Assembly: GCF_016908015.1 (NCBI RefSeq)
Contig: NZ_JAFBDB010000004.1
Location: forward strand, 326,627 to 390,626
Length of the DNA stretch: 64,000 bases
From: Clostridium pascui
GTDB lineage: Bacteria; Bacillota; Clostridia; Clostridiales; Clostridiaceae
Reading direction: 5' to 3'
Part shown: positions 17,198 to 27,116 of the stretch, one piece after another
Numbering within the stretch: position 1 is the first letter of the stretch
How the letters are laid out: each line of letters opens with the position of its first letter
Position numbers and translations under genes: made by a program
The notes under the pieces: generated by a model
The model's database searches: none
Seen by the model: the letters and a program-made list of their open reading frames with translations, nothing else
Told to the model about the DNA's origin: nothing

Positions 17198-17471
17198 CCT
17201 TTATTTCATAATAATTTATTGATAATACATATATGTACACATATATACATTTTTCTTACTTTTTACTCAATATATCTTTATACTGAAATATCATATTAAT
17301 CGTTGATTTCTCTATTGTATATGCTTCTATCTAATAGCATATACTACTTTCGAAAAATGTAGCATATTGCATATAAAAAATTGAATTATAGTATAGAATT
17401 TAAAATAAGCTTACTATATAATATATTATATGGTTTAAATTCAAAACTATTGAAAATGAGGGATGGAGATA

Positions 17472-19457
17472 ATGACCTTATATGATGAAAATAACATTAA
17501 TATCATAAAAAACGATTTAAGATATTTGAAATTATTAAGTACGAAATATCCTACTATATCTTTAGCTAGTAGTGAAATAATTAACCTTCAATCTATATTA
17601 AATCTTCCTAAGGGTACAGAGCATTTTATTAGTGATATACACGGTGAATACGAGTCTTTTACCCATATGCTTAAAAATGCTTCTGGAGTTATTAAAAGAA
17701 AGCTTGATGAAATATTTGGAACTTCCTTAATGGAAAGAGAAAAAGCAGCTCTTGCTACTTTAATATATTATCCTGAAGAAAAAATGGAACTTCTTAAAAG
17801 AACAGAACAAGATTTAGAGGAATGGTACAAAATTACTTTATACAGGCTTATTCAAGTTTGTAAATCAGTATCCTCAAAGTATACAAGATCTAAAGTTAGA
17901 AAAGCTCTACCTGAGGATTTTTCATATATAATTGAAGAACTTTTAAATGAACAAGTTGATAGAATCAATAGGCAAGAATATTATACAGGCATAATAGATA
18001 CCATAATAGACATTGGCTGTGCTAGTGAATTCGTGGTTGCTTTATCTAAAGTTATTCAAAGGCTTGTAGTAGATAGACTTCATATTATTGGTGATATATA
18101 CGATAGAGGTCCTGGTGCAGAAATAATAATGGATGCTTTAATGAATCATCATTCTATAGATATCCAATGGGGAAATCACGACATTATTTGGATGGGAGCA
18201 GCTTCAGGCTCTAGAACTTGTGCTGCTAATGCCCTTAGGGTAAGCTTAAGATATGCAAACCTTAGCAGTATTGAAGATGGTTACGGCATAAATCTACTAC
18301 CTCTTGCTACCTTTGCTCTAGAAATTTACGGTAATGATCCCTGTAAATATTTTATTCCAAAAACATTAACTAAAAAACTTCCAGAAAATGAAGTCTCACT
18401 TTTAGCTAAAATGCATAAAGCAATAGCAATTATTCAGTTTAAGTTAGAAGGACAAAAGGTTAAAAGACATCCTGAATTTGAAATGGATTATATGTTACTT
18501 TTGGATAAAATGGATTTAGAGAATAAAACTGTAACTGTAGATGGAAAAACTTATCCACTAAGGGATACTAATTTCCCTACATTATCTAAGGATGACCCAT
18601 ACAAACTTACTCCAGAAGAAGAAGAGTTAATAAACAAGCTTACTCACTCCTTTGTTAATAGTGAGAAACTTCAAAGACATATAAGATTTTTATACAGTAA
18701 AGGCAGCCTATATCTTGTATATAACTCAAATATATTATTTCATGGATGTATTCCTCTTGATGAAAATGGAGATTTTGAAACTGTTAACTTTGAAGGAAAA
18801 AGTTACAAGGGTAAATCCCTCCTAGATATGTTTGATCGTTATGCAAGAGAGGCATATTTTTATAAAAAAGATAAAAACATTAAAAACTATGCTATGGATA
18901 TAATGTGGTACCTTTGGTGCGGGCAACATTCACCATTATTTGGTAAAAACAGAATAACCACCTTTGAAAGATACTTTATTGAAGATAAATTAACTCATAT
19001 AGAAGAAAAAAATACTTACTATAAGTTGATAAATGATGAAGAGTTAAGTAATAGAATTTTTGAAGAATTCCATTTAGATAAAGATTGTTCTCACATTATA
19101 AATGGGCATATTCCTGTAAAAACAATACAAGGTGAAAGTCCAATAAAAGCAAATGGTAAGCTTTTAGTTATTGATGGAGGCTTTTGCAAGGCTTATCAGC
19201 CTGAAACAGGAATTGCAGGATATACTTTAATATATAATTCTTATGGTTTCCTCCTGACTTCTCATGAGCCCTTTGATTCTATTAAAAAAGCTATCGAGGA
19301 GGAAAAAGACATATTATCATCTACAATAATTGTCGAGCATGGCATGCAAAGGAAAAGAGTTGCAGATACTGATATAGGTGAGGAAATTACCTATCAAATA
19401 AAAGATTTAGAAAAGCTTTTAATAGCTTATAGAAAAGGACTTATTGATGAGATTTAA
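17472..19457 (+). CDS. fbp: Fructose-1,6-bisphosphatase, class III
   Basis: 661 residues from the ATG at 17472 (GAGGG 9 bases upstream; the ATG at 17463 is too close to it). Matches the large Bacillus-type FBPase of the metallophosphatase superfamily: [13 protein letters not shown] near residue 58, [27 protein letters not shown], and INGHIPVK with [10 protein letters not shown] near the C-terminus, which supply metal ligands. Dephosphorylates fructose 1,6-bisphosphate in gluconeogenesis. Monocistronic, ending in a strong shared terminator. Confidence 0.96.
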   Translation: MTLYDENNINIIKNDLRYLKLLSTKYPTISLASSEIINLQSILNLPKGTEHFISDIHGEYESFTHMLKNASGVIKRKLDEIFGTSLMEREKAALATLIYYPEEKMELLKRTEQDLEEWYKITLYRLIQVCKSVSSKYTRSKVRKALPEDFSYIIEELLNEQVDRINRQEYYTGIIDTIIDIGCASEFVVALSKVIQRLVVDRLHIIGDIYDRGPGAEIIMDALMNHHSIDIQWGNHDIIWMGAASGSRTCAANALRVSLRYANLSSIEDGYGINLLPLATFALEIYGNDPCKYFIPKTLTKKLPENEVSLLAKMHKAIAIIQFKLEGQKVKRHPEFEMDYMLLLDKMDLENKTVTVDGKTYPLRDTNFPTLSKDDPYKLTPEEEELINKLTHSFVNSEKLQRHIRFLYSKGSLYLVYNSNILFHGCIPLDENGDFETVNFEGKSYKGKSLLDMFDRYAREAYFYKKDKNIKNYAMDIMWYLWCGQHSPLFGKNRITTFERYFIEDKLTHIEEKNTYYKLINDEELSNRIFEEFHLDKDCSHIINGHIPVKTIQGESPIKANGKLLVIDGGFCKAYQPETGIAGYTLIYNSYGFLLTSHEPFDSIKKAIEEEKDILSSTIIVEHGMQRKRVADTDIGEEITYQIKDLEKLLIAYRKGLIDEI

Positions 19458-19474
19458 AAACGCCTAGTATTATA

Positions 19475-19528
19475 GTACTAAAAATAAAAGGAATTTTGCT
19501 AAAGCAAAATTCCTTTTATTTTTAGTAC
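19475..19528. terminator. Bidirectional terminator between fbp and the MATE gene
   Basis: 25-bp perfect inverted repeat (19475-19499 with 19504-19528), 4-base loop, with A-rich and T-rich flanks built into the stem, so it can serve both convergent genes. Confidence 0.85.
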
Positions 19529-19547
19529 ATAGAATATAACACAATTC

Positions 19548-20987
19548 CTATTCGAACTGTTTTTTAATTTTAATATTATTTCCTAAACCTTCATCTTGTA
19601 CTTCTTCACCGATTATTTGTTCTTTTTTATTCTTTTCTTCCCTTTTAATATCCTTGTTTAAAACTTTTATGTCCCTATATAGGAAAATACCTGTGAGTGT
19701 TGCAGCAAGTATATCTGCTATAGGGGCACTTGCCCATACTCCATCCAACTTAAATATTGGAGGTATTATAAGTAGTATTGGTATAAGTATAAGAACCTGT
19801 CTAGATAAACTTAGAAGCATTGATATTTTTGCTTTCCCAATAGCCTGAAAGTAATTGGAACTTACTACTTGGAATCCTATTACAGGTAAAAATATCATAT
19901 CTATTCTTATTCCTCTAGACCCTATTGCTATAAGCTCTGCATCATTTTTATTAAAGAGTCCTATAAGTTGTCTTGGGAAAGCCTGTATTACTATAAATCC
20001 TACTATAGATATAGCTACTGCTGCCATAATAGCAAGTTTTAAAGCCTGCTTTACTCTAGCATAATTTTTAGCTCCATAATTATAACCTATTATAGGCTGT
20101 ACCCCTTGATTTATTCCAAATATAGGCATAAAAAATAACATTATTACACTGTTGATTATTCCCATTGCTCCTACAGCTAAGTTTCCACCATAGGTTAACA
20201 GGCTATTATTGTAAATTGTTGTAACTACACTTGCTGCAATTTGCATTGCAAATGGTGACATTCCTATAGCAAGTATATGCTTTATGGTTTCAAGTCTTAA
20301 CTTAAAGTTTTCTTTATGAAACTTTAATGTACTTCTACCACTAATGAAATGTAAAAGCACCCAAATTGAAGAAATCCCTTGTGAAATTATAGTGGCAACG
20401 GCTGCTCCTCGAACTCCCATATCAAATATAAATATAAATATGGGATCAAGTATTGTATTTATGATAGCTCCTATTAGCATAGTAGCCATAGCAATACGAG
20501 GACTACCTTCTGAACGTATTATATTATTCATACCAAAACCTATATTTTGTAGTACTGCCCCTCCAATAATATATTTCATATAATCTCTTGCATATCCAAT
20601 GGTTTCAGCGCTTGCTCCAAATATAATTAATAATTTATCTAAAAACATTAAGCTAAAAATTGTAAACACTAAAGATAATATTATATTTAATACTAAAGCA
20701 TTTCCAAGTATTTTTTCTGCTGAATCTTTATCTTTCTCACCAAGTTTTATAGAAATCATAGCAGAAGATCCTATGCCAACCAGCATTCCAAATGCCATAT
20801 TTATGATTGATAATGGGAATCCTGCTGCAAGTCCTGAAAGTGCTAATGAACCTACCCCTCTTCCTATAAATATCCTATCTACCATATTATAAAGTCCATT
20901 TACTAACATACCAATAATTGCAGGCAAGGAAAATTTAAATAAGAGCTTACCTATACTCTCTTCACCTAGTTGTTTTGAACGATCCAT
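19548..20987 (-). CDS. MATE family efflux transporter
   Basis: 479 residues from the ATG at 20985-20987 (GGGGAG 9 bases upstream; the frame extends 24 codons further without a better site). Twelve hydrophobic segments in two MatE halves: FSLPAIIGMLVNGLYNMVDRIFIGRGVG at the start, and the second half with FGINQGVQPIIGYNYGAKNY. Resembles the DinF/MepA-like branch and is expected to export drugs or metabolites with a Na+ or H+ gradient. Substrate unknown. The C-terminal 50 residues are an unusually charged cytosolic tail (KREEKNKKEQIIGEEVQDE). Confidence 0.9.
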   Translation of the reverse strand: MDRSKQLGEESIGKLLFKFSLPAIIGMLVNGLYNMVDRIFIGRGVGSLALSGLAAGFPLSIINMAFGMLVGIGSSAMISIKLGEKDKDSAEKILGNALVLNIILSLVFTIFSLMFLDKLLIIFGASAETIGYARDYMKYIIGGAVLQNIGFGMNNIIRSEGSPRIAMATMLIGAIINTILDPIFIFIFDMGVRGAAVATIISQGISSIWVLLHFISGRSTLKFHKENFKLRLETIKHILAIGMSPFAMQIAASVVTTIYNNSLLTYGGNLAVGAMGIINSVIMLFFMPIFGINQGVQPIIGYNYGAKNYARVKQALKLAIMAAVAISIVGFIVIQAFPRQLIGLFNKNDAELIAIGSRGIRIDMIFLPVIGFQVVSSNYFQAIGKAKISMLLSLSRQVLILIPILLIIPPIFKLDGVWASAPIADILAATLTGIFLYRDIKVLNKDIKREEKNKKEQIIGEEVQDEGLGNNIKIKKQFE

Positions 20988-21101
20988 AACATTTCTCTCC
21001 CCTTTTCCAAACTTAGACACATAGTATACTATTATATAATAAACTAAGGTTTTTATCAAACTTTAATCTTGAAATAATACTTATTAAGCAATAATATAGG
21101 A

Positions 21102-21125
21102 AGCCTCTCAACGTATTGAGAGGCT
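21102..21125 (-). terminator. Terminator after the M14 peptidase gene
   Basis: 10-bp perfect stem AGCCTCTCAA/TTGAGAGGCT with a 4-base loop, 37 bases past the stop codon of the minus-strand M14 gene. Confidence 0.7.
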
Positions 21126-21161
21126 GTAATTAGCCTATGTTAATAATTTTCATTAGTAATT

Positions 21162-22103
21162 TTACAGCATTCCTGCTAATATAAGCATTTCTTCATTATC
21201 TTCATATATTTGGTGAAATTGTGTTAATGGCAGAGGATTTTTCCCCCATCCTACTTCAATAGTATATCCTGGCCTTTTAAACTTATCTATAAACCAATCT
21301 TTGTAACCTGCATAGGAAGCAATACCTGTTACCTCTCCTAATTTATATCCACTTACCTCCGCAAAAATCTCTCCTATTGTTCTTGCTATTTGTGGGGTTG
21401 AATTTCCATACTGCCAGTATATTTCCTTACCCTGACTATGATATGCCATAACAAGCTTAAAATCTTCTTTCCGTGTGAAATCTGCTAAGGCCTTGGTTTC
21501 TGGCTCAGACTCAGGACATTCTCCAGAATAACGAGTAGGTCCTGGTCCTAATATACAATGCTCTTTTTCTGCTTCTTTAGAAAGGTCAAAGGAAGCATCA
21601 TAATTATGATTTAAATCTACTCCTTTTGCGTTAGCTTGCCATACTTTTGAAAAATCTGTACTTCCATTATTCCACTTTAAAAGTTCGTTATAATAAGGAT
21701 GGCTTTTGCTAAGTCCATTTATAGCTAGTTCTACACCATCAGGATTTACCATAGGAACTATATATATAGTAGACTTTTTTAATAACTCTCTTGCATCATA
21801 CCCTTTTATATGTTTCCCACTTTTATAAGCTTTACAAACATTTTCTATAAATTTCATAAGCAGCAATGAAGTCATCCATTCAAGTCCATGATGAGCTCCA
21901 TTATAAAACACTTTATTAGATCCATATCCAAGTTTAATGCAGTATAAACTTCTTCCACATACACTTTTTCCTATTTCCTCTACAGTTATAAATGAATATT
22001 TAATTTTTAAGTCTTTTAAATCTCTTTGCAGCAAATCATATGAATATTTTTTCTTTGTATTTACTATATGACTTTTAGATTTAATTTCACATCCACTCCT
22101 CAT
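21162..22103 (-). CDS. M14 family zinc carboxypeptidase
   Basis: 313 residues from the ATG at 22101-22103 (AAGGA with 7-base spacing; the ATG at 22121 sits too close to GGAG). Zinc motif H-x-x-E in GAHHGLEW, third ligand in AYHSQG, catalytic glutamate in YTIEVGWGKNPLP, and substrate-binding NPDGVELA plus DLNHNYDA. Resembles gamma-D-glutamyl-meso-diaminopimelate endopeptidase I of Bacillus, which trims peptidoglycan peptides. There is no signal peptide and no LysM domain, so it probably acts in the cytosol on recycled muropeptides or spore material (inference). Confidence 0.88.
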   Translation of the reverse strand: MRSGCEIKSKSHIVNTKKKYSYDLLQRDLKDLKIKYSFITVEEIGKSVCGRSLYCIKLGYGSNKVFYNGAHHGLEWMTSLLLMKFIENVCKAYKSGKHIKGYDARELLKKSTIYIVPMVNPDGVELAINGLSKSHPYYNELLKWNNGSTDFSKVWQANAKGVDLNHNYDASFDLSKEAEKEHCILGPGPTRYSGECPESEPETKALADFTRKEDFKLVMAYHSQGKEIYWQYGNSTPQIARTIGEIFAEVSGYKLGEVTGIASYAGYKDWFIDKFKRPGYTIEVGWGKNPLPLTQFHQIYEDNEEMLILAGML

Positions 22104-22380
22104 AAAATTTTCCTTTTCCATCGCTCCATTATCAGTTTATTTTGACATTATAAAATATATGAAAGAAAAAATAAGAAATCTAGTAATAAAGCTTTGCAAA
22201 CCCTTTACATATTAATATTATTTTATTATATTAATTAATAGCGATACTTTTTTGTAACCACTTTGTATATTAATTATACTATAATATATAAGGTACCATT
22301 TTAGATTAAAAGTTTATAGAACTAAAGTAAATTATGCAAGGTATGCAACTTAAAATAAATTGTACTGGAGGTATATAACC

Positions 22381-23292
22381 TTGAAGAGAAGAAAAAAGAA
22401 ATTTAACACTAAAAGATTTGCAATGTCACTTACTGTAATTGCATTATTATCTGGTGTTTTAACTGTATCCATAAAGAAATTTATAAATAAGGATACTCAA
22501 GCTTATACAACTATTCAAGAACAAAATAATAAAGAAGCAAAGGACGGAGCTAAGGACGAGAAGGAAAATGTGCAACTCCCTTCTTCTAATGCGGAAAATA
22601 AAGATACCCCATCAGATAAAAGTGGACAACCTTCTTCCAGTGCTCTAGCAGCTGGAAATGTAGTTAACACAAATGCAAATTCTTCTACTAATAATTCTTC
22701 AAATAATACAAATACTACAACTAGTAATTCAGCTTCATCTAGTAAAGAAGCTAATAAAGCTTATTTTAATATGTCAATGTTTTTAGGAGATTCGATTACA
22801 GAAGGAATGTGGTATTATGGAGCGTTAGATACAGCTCACGTTATTGCAAAAAAAGGACTTTCAGTATTTCATGCTACAAATGAAGTAGAAAAACTTACTG
22901 CCTCAAATCCTAAAGATATATATATATTACTTGGTAATAACGATTTAGTGGACAAGAACCTTACCCCTGAAAGATTTATAACTCAATATGGAGTTTTAAT
23001 AGATTCTATAAAAAGTAAATCTCCAAATACTAGAATACATGTATTGTCTATTTTACCTGTAACCCCAGCCGCTGAAGCAAAAAATTCAGCTTTTGCCAAT
23101 TCTCGTATTAATACGTTTAATGCTGCACTAGCAAACCTCTCATCTGAAAAGGGAGCTGACTATATAAATGCTAGATCAGTAGTTGACAGTAATCCAAGTT
23201 TACATGAACAAGATGGAATACATTACAAGGCTAATTTTTATAATGTGCTCCTAGATTATATAAGGCAACATACATTAAGCCAAGGTAACTAA
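22381..23292 (+). CDS. Membrane-anchored SGNH/GDSL hydrolase
   Basis: 303 residues from the TTG at 22381 (GGAGG with 9-base spacing). Basic N-terminus (KRRKKKFNTKRF), one membrane anchor (about residues 15-32), an Asn/Ser/Thr-rich low-complexity linker to about residue 130, then an SGNH domain with block I FLGDSITEG, the GNND motif and DGIHY carrying the catalytic Asp/His. This layout puts the esterase or acetyltransferase domain outside the membrane. As first gene of a four-gene operon with an MBOAT protein it probably takes part in O-acylation of a surface glycan. Substrate unknown. Confidence 0.85.
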   Translation: MKRRKKKFNTKRFAMSLTVIALLSGVLTVSIKKFINKDTQAYTTIQEQNNKEAKDGAKDEKENVQLPSSNAENKDTPSDKSGQPSSSALAAGNVVNTNANSSTNNSSNNTNTTTSNSASSSKEANKAYFNMSMFLGDSITEGMWYYGALDTAHVIAKKGLSVFHATNEVEKLTASNPKDIYILLGNNDLVDKNLTPERFITQYGVLIDSIKSKSPNTRIHVLSILPVTPAAEAKNSAFANSRINTFNAALANLSSEKGADYINARSVVDSNPSLHEQDGIHYKANFYNVLLDYIRQHTLSQGN

Positions 23293-23316
23293 ACTTTACA
23301 AAGGAGAAGGATAAAA

Positions 23317-23811
23317 ATGATACGAAATTCAAGAAAATCTAAGGTAACTTTATTAACTCTACTATTATTACTTATATTCTCTGTAGGAAGTCTTTATGGT
23401 TGTTCTTCTAAAAAAACTACTAAAAATCCATCTGTAGATGAAATTGTAACAAAGGTAAAGGGTTCTACTGATATTTCACAGATGCCGGAATTAGATGCAG
23501 AAAAATTAAAAATGTTATATGACATAGATGCTGCTGACTTAGAAGGTTTTAAAGTTTATATAGCCCCTTCTAATATAAAAGCTGATGAACTTGCTGTAAT
23601 TAAAGTTAAAGATGCGAAAAAGGTAGATGAGGTAAAGAATAAGGTAGCTAAGAGAGTAGAAAATCAAGGAGCAAGCTTTAAGGATTATCTTCCTGAAGAA
23701 TACTCTTTAATTGAAAATCACGTATTAAAAACTCAAGGAAATTACGTATTCTTAACCATTTCAAAGGATGCTGAAAAAATTGAAGCAGCCTTTAATGAAT
23801 CTTTTAAATAA
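23317..23811 (+). CDS. DUF4358 lipoprotein
   Basis: 164 residues. Lipoprotein signal with LYGC (cysteine near residue 29) and a mature domain I recognise as DUF4358 (DEIVTKVKGS…YDIDAADLEGFKVYIAPSNIKADELAVIKVKDAKKVDEVKN). The function of this family is not established. It lies 24 bases after the SGNH gene with AAAGGAGAAGG and 30 bases before the MBOAT gene, so it is probably an extracytoplasmic accessory of the acylation machinery (inference from context). Confidence 0.85.
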   Translation: MIRNSRKSKVTLLTLLLLLIFSVGSLYGCSSKKTTKNPSVDEIVTKVKGSTDISQMPELDAEKLKMLYDIDAADLEGFKVYIAPSNIKADELAVIKVKDAKKVDEVKNKVAKRVENQGASFKDYLPEEYSLIENHVLKTQGNYVFLTISKDAEKIEAAFNESFK

Positions 23812-23841
23812 CTTAAACTAACGTTTTAGGAGGAGACTATT

Positions 23842-25248
23842 TTGGTTTTTAGTAGTTTATTATTTATATTTGTATTTTTGCCAATAACACTTTTATCTTA
23901 CTATTTAGTACCAAAACCTCTGAAGAACTTAGTAATACTTATATCAAGTCTTATATTCTATGCTTGGGGAGAACCTATTTATATTTTTTTAATGATGTTC
24001 TCCACAATCTTTAATTACATAATTGGATTAATAATAGATAAATATAAAACATGCAAGAGAGTTTCTCTTGCAGTTTTTATATTGTCTGTAGTTGTAAATT
24101 TATCCATCCTAGGCTTCTTTAAGTATTATGGCTTCTTCATAGATAATTTAAATGCATTATTAAATCTTAGTCTAGAAGCAAAAAAATTATCATTACCACT
24201 TGGAATTTCCTTTTATACTTTTCAAACTATGTCCTATGTAATTGATGTATATTGGGATAAAACTCCTGTTCAAAAGAATATTATATCCTTTGGAACATAC
24301 ATAACTATGTTCCCTCAACTTGTTGCAGGTCCTATCGTTAAATACGATGACATTGAAGAGCAACTTAGGAGTAGACGTGTTACCTTAGCCAAATTTGGTT
24401 CTGGCGCTGAGTTGTTTATTATAGGTCTTTCAAAGAAAGTTCTTTTAGCTAATAATATAGGAATACTTTGGCGAGCTATTAAAACTACTCCTATGGGGGA
24501 ACTTCCTGTCCTTTCCGCTTGGCTTGGAATACTAGGCTTTACATTTCAAATATACTATGACTTTAGTGGATATTCTGATATGGCTATAGGTCTTGGTAGG
24601 ATGTTTGGTTTTGAGCTTATGAAGAACTTTGATTATCCGTATATTTCAAAGAGTATTACTGAGTTTTGGAGAAGATGGCACATATCTTTAGGTTCTTGGT
24701 TTAGAGAATATGTGTACATACCTCTTGGAGGAAATAGAGTAAATGCTATAAAAAGATATAGAAATTTATTTTTAGTTTGGTTTTTAACGGGGTTTTGGCA
24801 TGGAGCCAACTGGAATTTTATACTTTGGGGATTATACTTTGGGGTTATTTTAGCCTTAGAAAAGGCATTTATTTTAAAATGGCTCAAAAATAAACCAAAA
24901 ATAATAGCACATACATATGCCTTTCTTCTTATAGTATTTGGATGGATATTGTTCGAATTTGAAAATATGAGCTTAGGATTAGAATTCATTAAAACATTAT
25001 TTGGCTTTGGAAGTCGTACTTTTATGGATACAACTACCCTTTACTATATTTCAAATAATAGCATATTATTTATATTGCTTATACTTTGCTCAACTCCACT
25101 GCCATGGAAACTTATGCAAAGATTAAAAGGAAAAGTTAAATTTATTGGGGCTATAATTATTCCTCTTATTTATCTTTTACTTATATTTATTTGTACTTCA
25201 TATTTAGTAAATGAAAGCTATAATCCATTCTTATACTTTAAATTTTAG
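23842..25248 (+). CDS. MBOAT family O-acyltransferase (AlgI/DltB-like)
   Basis: 468 residues starting at a TTG with AGGAGGAG in front. About ten membrane segments and the MBOAT signature: YFDFSGYSDMA-like YYDFSGYSDMAIG, ITEFWRRWHISLGSWFREYVYIPLGG, and the catalytic histidine in FLTGFWHGANW. Family members such as AlgI, PatA and DltB move acyl groups from a cytosolic donor across the membrane to extracellular polymers together with an SGNH partner. Both kinds of partner are encoded in the same operon here. Confidence 0.94.
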   Translation: MVFSSLLFIFVFLPITLLSYYLVPKPLKNLVILISSLIFYAWGEPIYIFLMMFSTIFNYIIGLIIDKYKTCKRVSLAVFILSVVVNLSILGFFKYYGFFIDNLNALLNLSLEAKKLSLPLGISFYTFQTMSYVIDVYWDKTPVQKNIISFGTYITMFPQLVAGPIVKYDDIEEQLRSRRVTLAKFGSGAELFIIGLSKKVLLANNIGILWRAIKTTPMGELPVLSAWLGILGFTFQIYYDFSGYSDMAIGLGRMFGFELMKNFDYPYISKSITEFWRRWHISLGSWFREYVYIPLGGNRVNAIKRYRNLFLVWFLTGFWHGANWNFILWGLYFGVILALEKAFILKWLKNKPKIIAHTYAFLLIVFGWILFEFENMSLGLEFIKTLFGFGSRTFMDTTTLYYISNNSILFILLILCSTPLPWKLMQRLKGKVKFIGAIIIPLIYLLLIFICTSYLVNESYNPFLYFKF

Positions 25249-25260
25249 GAGGTGATACTT

Positions 25261-26397
25261 TTGAAGAGATACAAGAATGTATATAAATGCGTACTGGGAG
25301 CCTTTGTGTTCTTATATATAGTTGTTATATTGGCAAGTAATATAGTAACAGCAGATAAAAACTTCTCTGATTCTGAAAATAGAACTCTTCAGCAAAAACC
25401 TAAGTTTTCTATGGATCGTTTAATAGAAGGAAAATATACATCTAACTATGAAAAATATATTTCTGATCAATTTGTGGGAAGGGATTTCTGGATAGGGGTG
25501 AAATCTACTACAGAAAAACTTCTAGGAAAAACAGAAAATAATGATGTGTACTTAGGAAAAGATGGGTATTTATTTCAAAAATTCGAAAAACCAAGCATTA
25601 AAAACTTAGAAAATAAATTAAATACAATAAATAACTTTGCTTCAAACAACAAAGATACTCATGTATACTTTATGCTTGCACCAAACTCTACTAAGATACT
25701 TGAGGATAGACTTCCTTCTTATGCTTCTCCTGCTGACCAGAGAGATTACATAAATCAAGTTAATCAAGGACTAGGTAAAGATATAAAATTTGTGGATGTA
25801 TTTGATACTATGAATTCCAATAAGGATAAGTATATATACTATAGAACAGACCATCACTGGACTACAGAAGGCGCTTTTTATGCCTATGAAGATTTAGGTA
25901 AATATATGGGATACTTGCCTCTTAAAAAAGAGGATTTTAATATTAAAAAGCTTAGTGATGAGTTTTATGGAACCTTGTATTCAAGAAGCGGATTTAGAAA
26001 TATAAAACCTGATACCATAGAAGTTTATACTCCTAAAGAAGAAACTCATTATAAAGTTTGGTACTCTGATGAAAAAAAAGAGCGTGATTCTTTCCTACAC
26101 CTTGAAAATGCTAATAAAAAAGATAAATATACTGTTTTCTTTAATAGTAATCATCCACTTGTAAAAATAGAAACTAGAGTTAAAAATCATAAAAGACTTT
26201 TAGTTATAAAGGATTCCTACGCTAACAGTCTAGTACCATTTTTAACAAATCATTATAGCGAAATATATATGGTTGACCCAAGATATTATACAAATAGCAT
26301 AACAGACCTTGCAAAAACTAACTCTGTAGATGATATACTTTTCCTATATAATGTAAATACATTTTTTGAAGATGCTTCAATAAATACCATAAGATAA
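25261..26397 (+). CDS. DHHW family (AlgX/AlgJ-like) surface glycan acylation protein
   Basis: 378 residues from the TTG at 25261 (AGGAGG, 8-base spacing; the frame opens at a GTG at 25252). One N-terminal membrane anchor, then an AlgJ/AlgX-like SGNH domain. Visible are YRTDHHWTTEGAFYAYEDLG, the DHHW motif with the Asp/His pair, and KDSYANSLVPFL with the candidate Ser nucleophile. It follows the MBOAT stop by 12 bases and completes the operon. AlgJ-type proteins act with AlgI-type MBOATs in O-acetylation; the polymer modified here is unknown. Confidence 0.88.
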   Translation: MKRYKNVYKCVLGAFVFLYIVVILASNIVTADKNFSDSENRTLQQKPKFSMDRLIEGKYTSNYEKYISDQFVGRDFWIGVKSTTEKLLGKTENNDVYLGKDGYLFQKFEKPSIKNLENKLNTINNFASNNKDTHVYFMLAPNSTKILEDRLPSYASPADQRDYINQVNQGLGKDIKFVDVFDTMNSNKDKYIYYRTDHHWTTEGAFYAYEDLGKYMGYLPLKKEDFNIKKLSDEFYGTLYSRSGFRNIKPDTIEVYTPKEETHYKVWYSDEKKERDSFLHLENANKKDKYTVFFNSNHPLVKIETRVKNHKRLLVIKDSYANSLVPFLTNHYSEIYMVDPRYYTNSITDLAKTNSVDDILFLYNVNTFFEDASINTIR

Positions 26398-26398
26398 A

Positions 26399-26463
26399 AG
26401 TGCCACCCACATGACAAGTGGCAAGTGAGAAAGTCACTTGCCACTTGTCATGTGGGTGGCACT
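26399..26463. repeat. GC-rich perfect 30-bp palindrome, REP/MITE-like
   Basis: Two perfectly complementary 30-base arms (26399-26428 and 26434-26463) around a 5-base loop, starting one base after the acylation operon stop. At about 50 percent GC it stands out from its surroundings. Each arm is itself internally symmetric (TGCCAC…GTGGCA), so single strands can fold into two small hairpins or one long one, a layout like paired REP units. It may also act as a terminator although no T-run follows. Confidence 0.75.
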
Positions 26464-26534
26464 AATGATATAATAGTAATTGGAATTATTTCCTATATAA
26501 CCTTATATATTAATAAGTTACAAGAGGTGTAATT

Positions 26535-26699
26535 ATGTCTGAAAAAATTATTACCGAAATAAGGGACAAAGCTAGAAGAACTAATGCAGATATTGCATTA
26601 GTAGCAGTGGTGGCTGGAATAATTCTTCAACCTCTATGGGAATACTCTTGGATACTTGCTATAACAGGAACTCTTTTTATAAAAGATAACAACCTATAA
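26535..26699 (+). CDS. Small membrane protein, 54 residues
   Basis: ATG with GAGGTG in front; encodes MSEKIITEIRDKARRTNADI and then a strongly hydrophobic stretch (ALVAVVAGIILQPLW…ILAITGTLFI), ending KDNNL. A charged amphipathic N-terminus followed by one or two membrane helices. It has its own ribosome binding site and terminator, which supports a real gene. I do not recognise a family. Confidence 0.6.
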   Translation: MSEKIITEIRDKARRTNADIALVAVVAGIILQPLWEYSWILAITGTLFIKDNNL

Positions 26700-26735
26700 A
26701 TAAAAGGGACTTAAAAACTTAAGTCCCTTTTATTT
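26698..26735 (+). terminator. Terminator of the 54-residue protein gene
   Basis: 17-bp perfect stem (26698-26714 with 26719-26735), 4-base loop, T-rich 3' arm ending CCCTTTTATTTAT; it starts inside the stop codon. Confidence 0.8.
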
Positions 26736-26753
26736 ATATATAAATTTATTATA

Positions 26754-27116
26754 CTACTTTTCCCATATTTGTTTACATGTCTTTAAATTAGCTCCATCTT
26801 TATATTTATTTTGGATTTTAGTGTATAAGTAAAATGGCACTCCTAAAAGCATCCATATGCAATTCTTCTGTACCTGAACCGTATATCGCCCATATAGAAT
26901 ATCCAGGTGCTATAAGAGATACTAAGGAGCTTTTTATAAACTTAGATTTATTTAAACCCATTCTTCTCTATATAAGAACAAAATATCTGCCAATGTTGTA
27001 GACACACATACTGGTAAATATGCTAATGCAGATAATAATGATCCAGTATAGTTCATAAATAAAAGTATATACGAGCAGTTGTTAAAAGCCATGCTGAACC
27101 ATCTATAAAATGTGTA
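26754..27116 (-). pseudogene. Frameshifted C-terminal remnant of an APC-family amino acid permease
   Basis: On the minus strand three frames must be combined: DGSAWLLTTARIYFYL, then NYTGSLLSALAYLPVC, then KSKFIKSSLVSLIAPGYSIW with AIYGSGTEELHMDAF, then LGVPFYLYTKIQNKYKDGAN. In order these look like the last four helices and tail of an APC superfamily permease of the basic amino acid or glutamate/GABA antiporter kind. At least two frameshifts and loss of the N-terminal two thirds make it a pseudogene. It directly abuts the stop of the Rrf2 gene. Confidence 0.65.
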
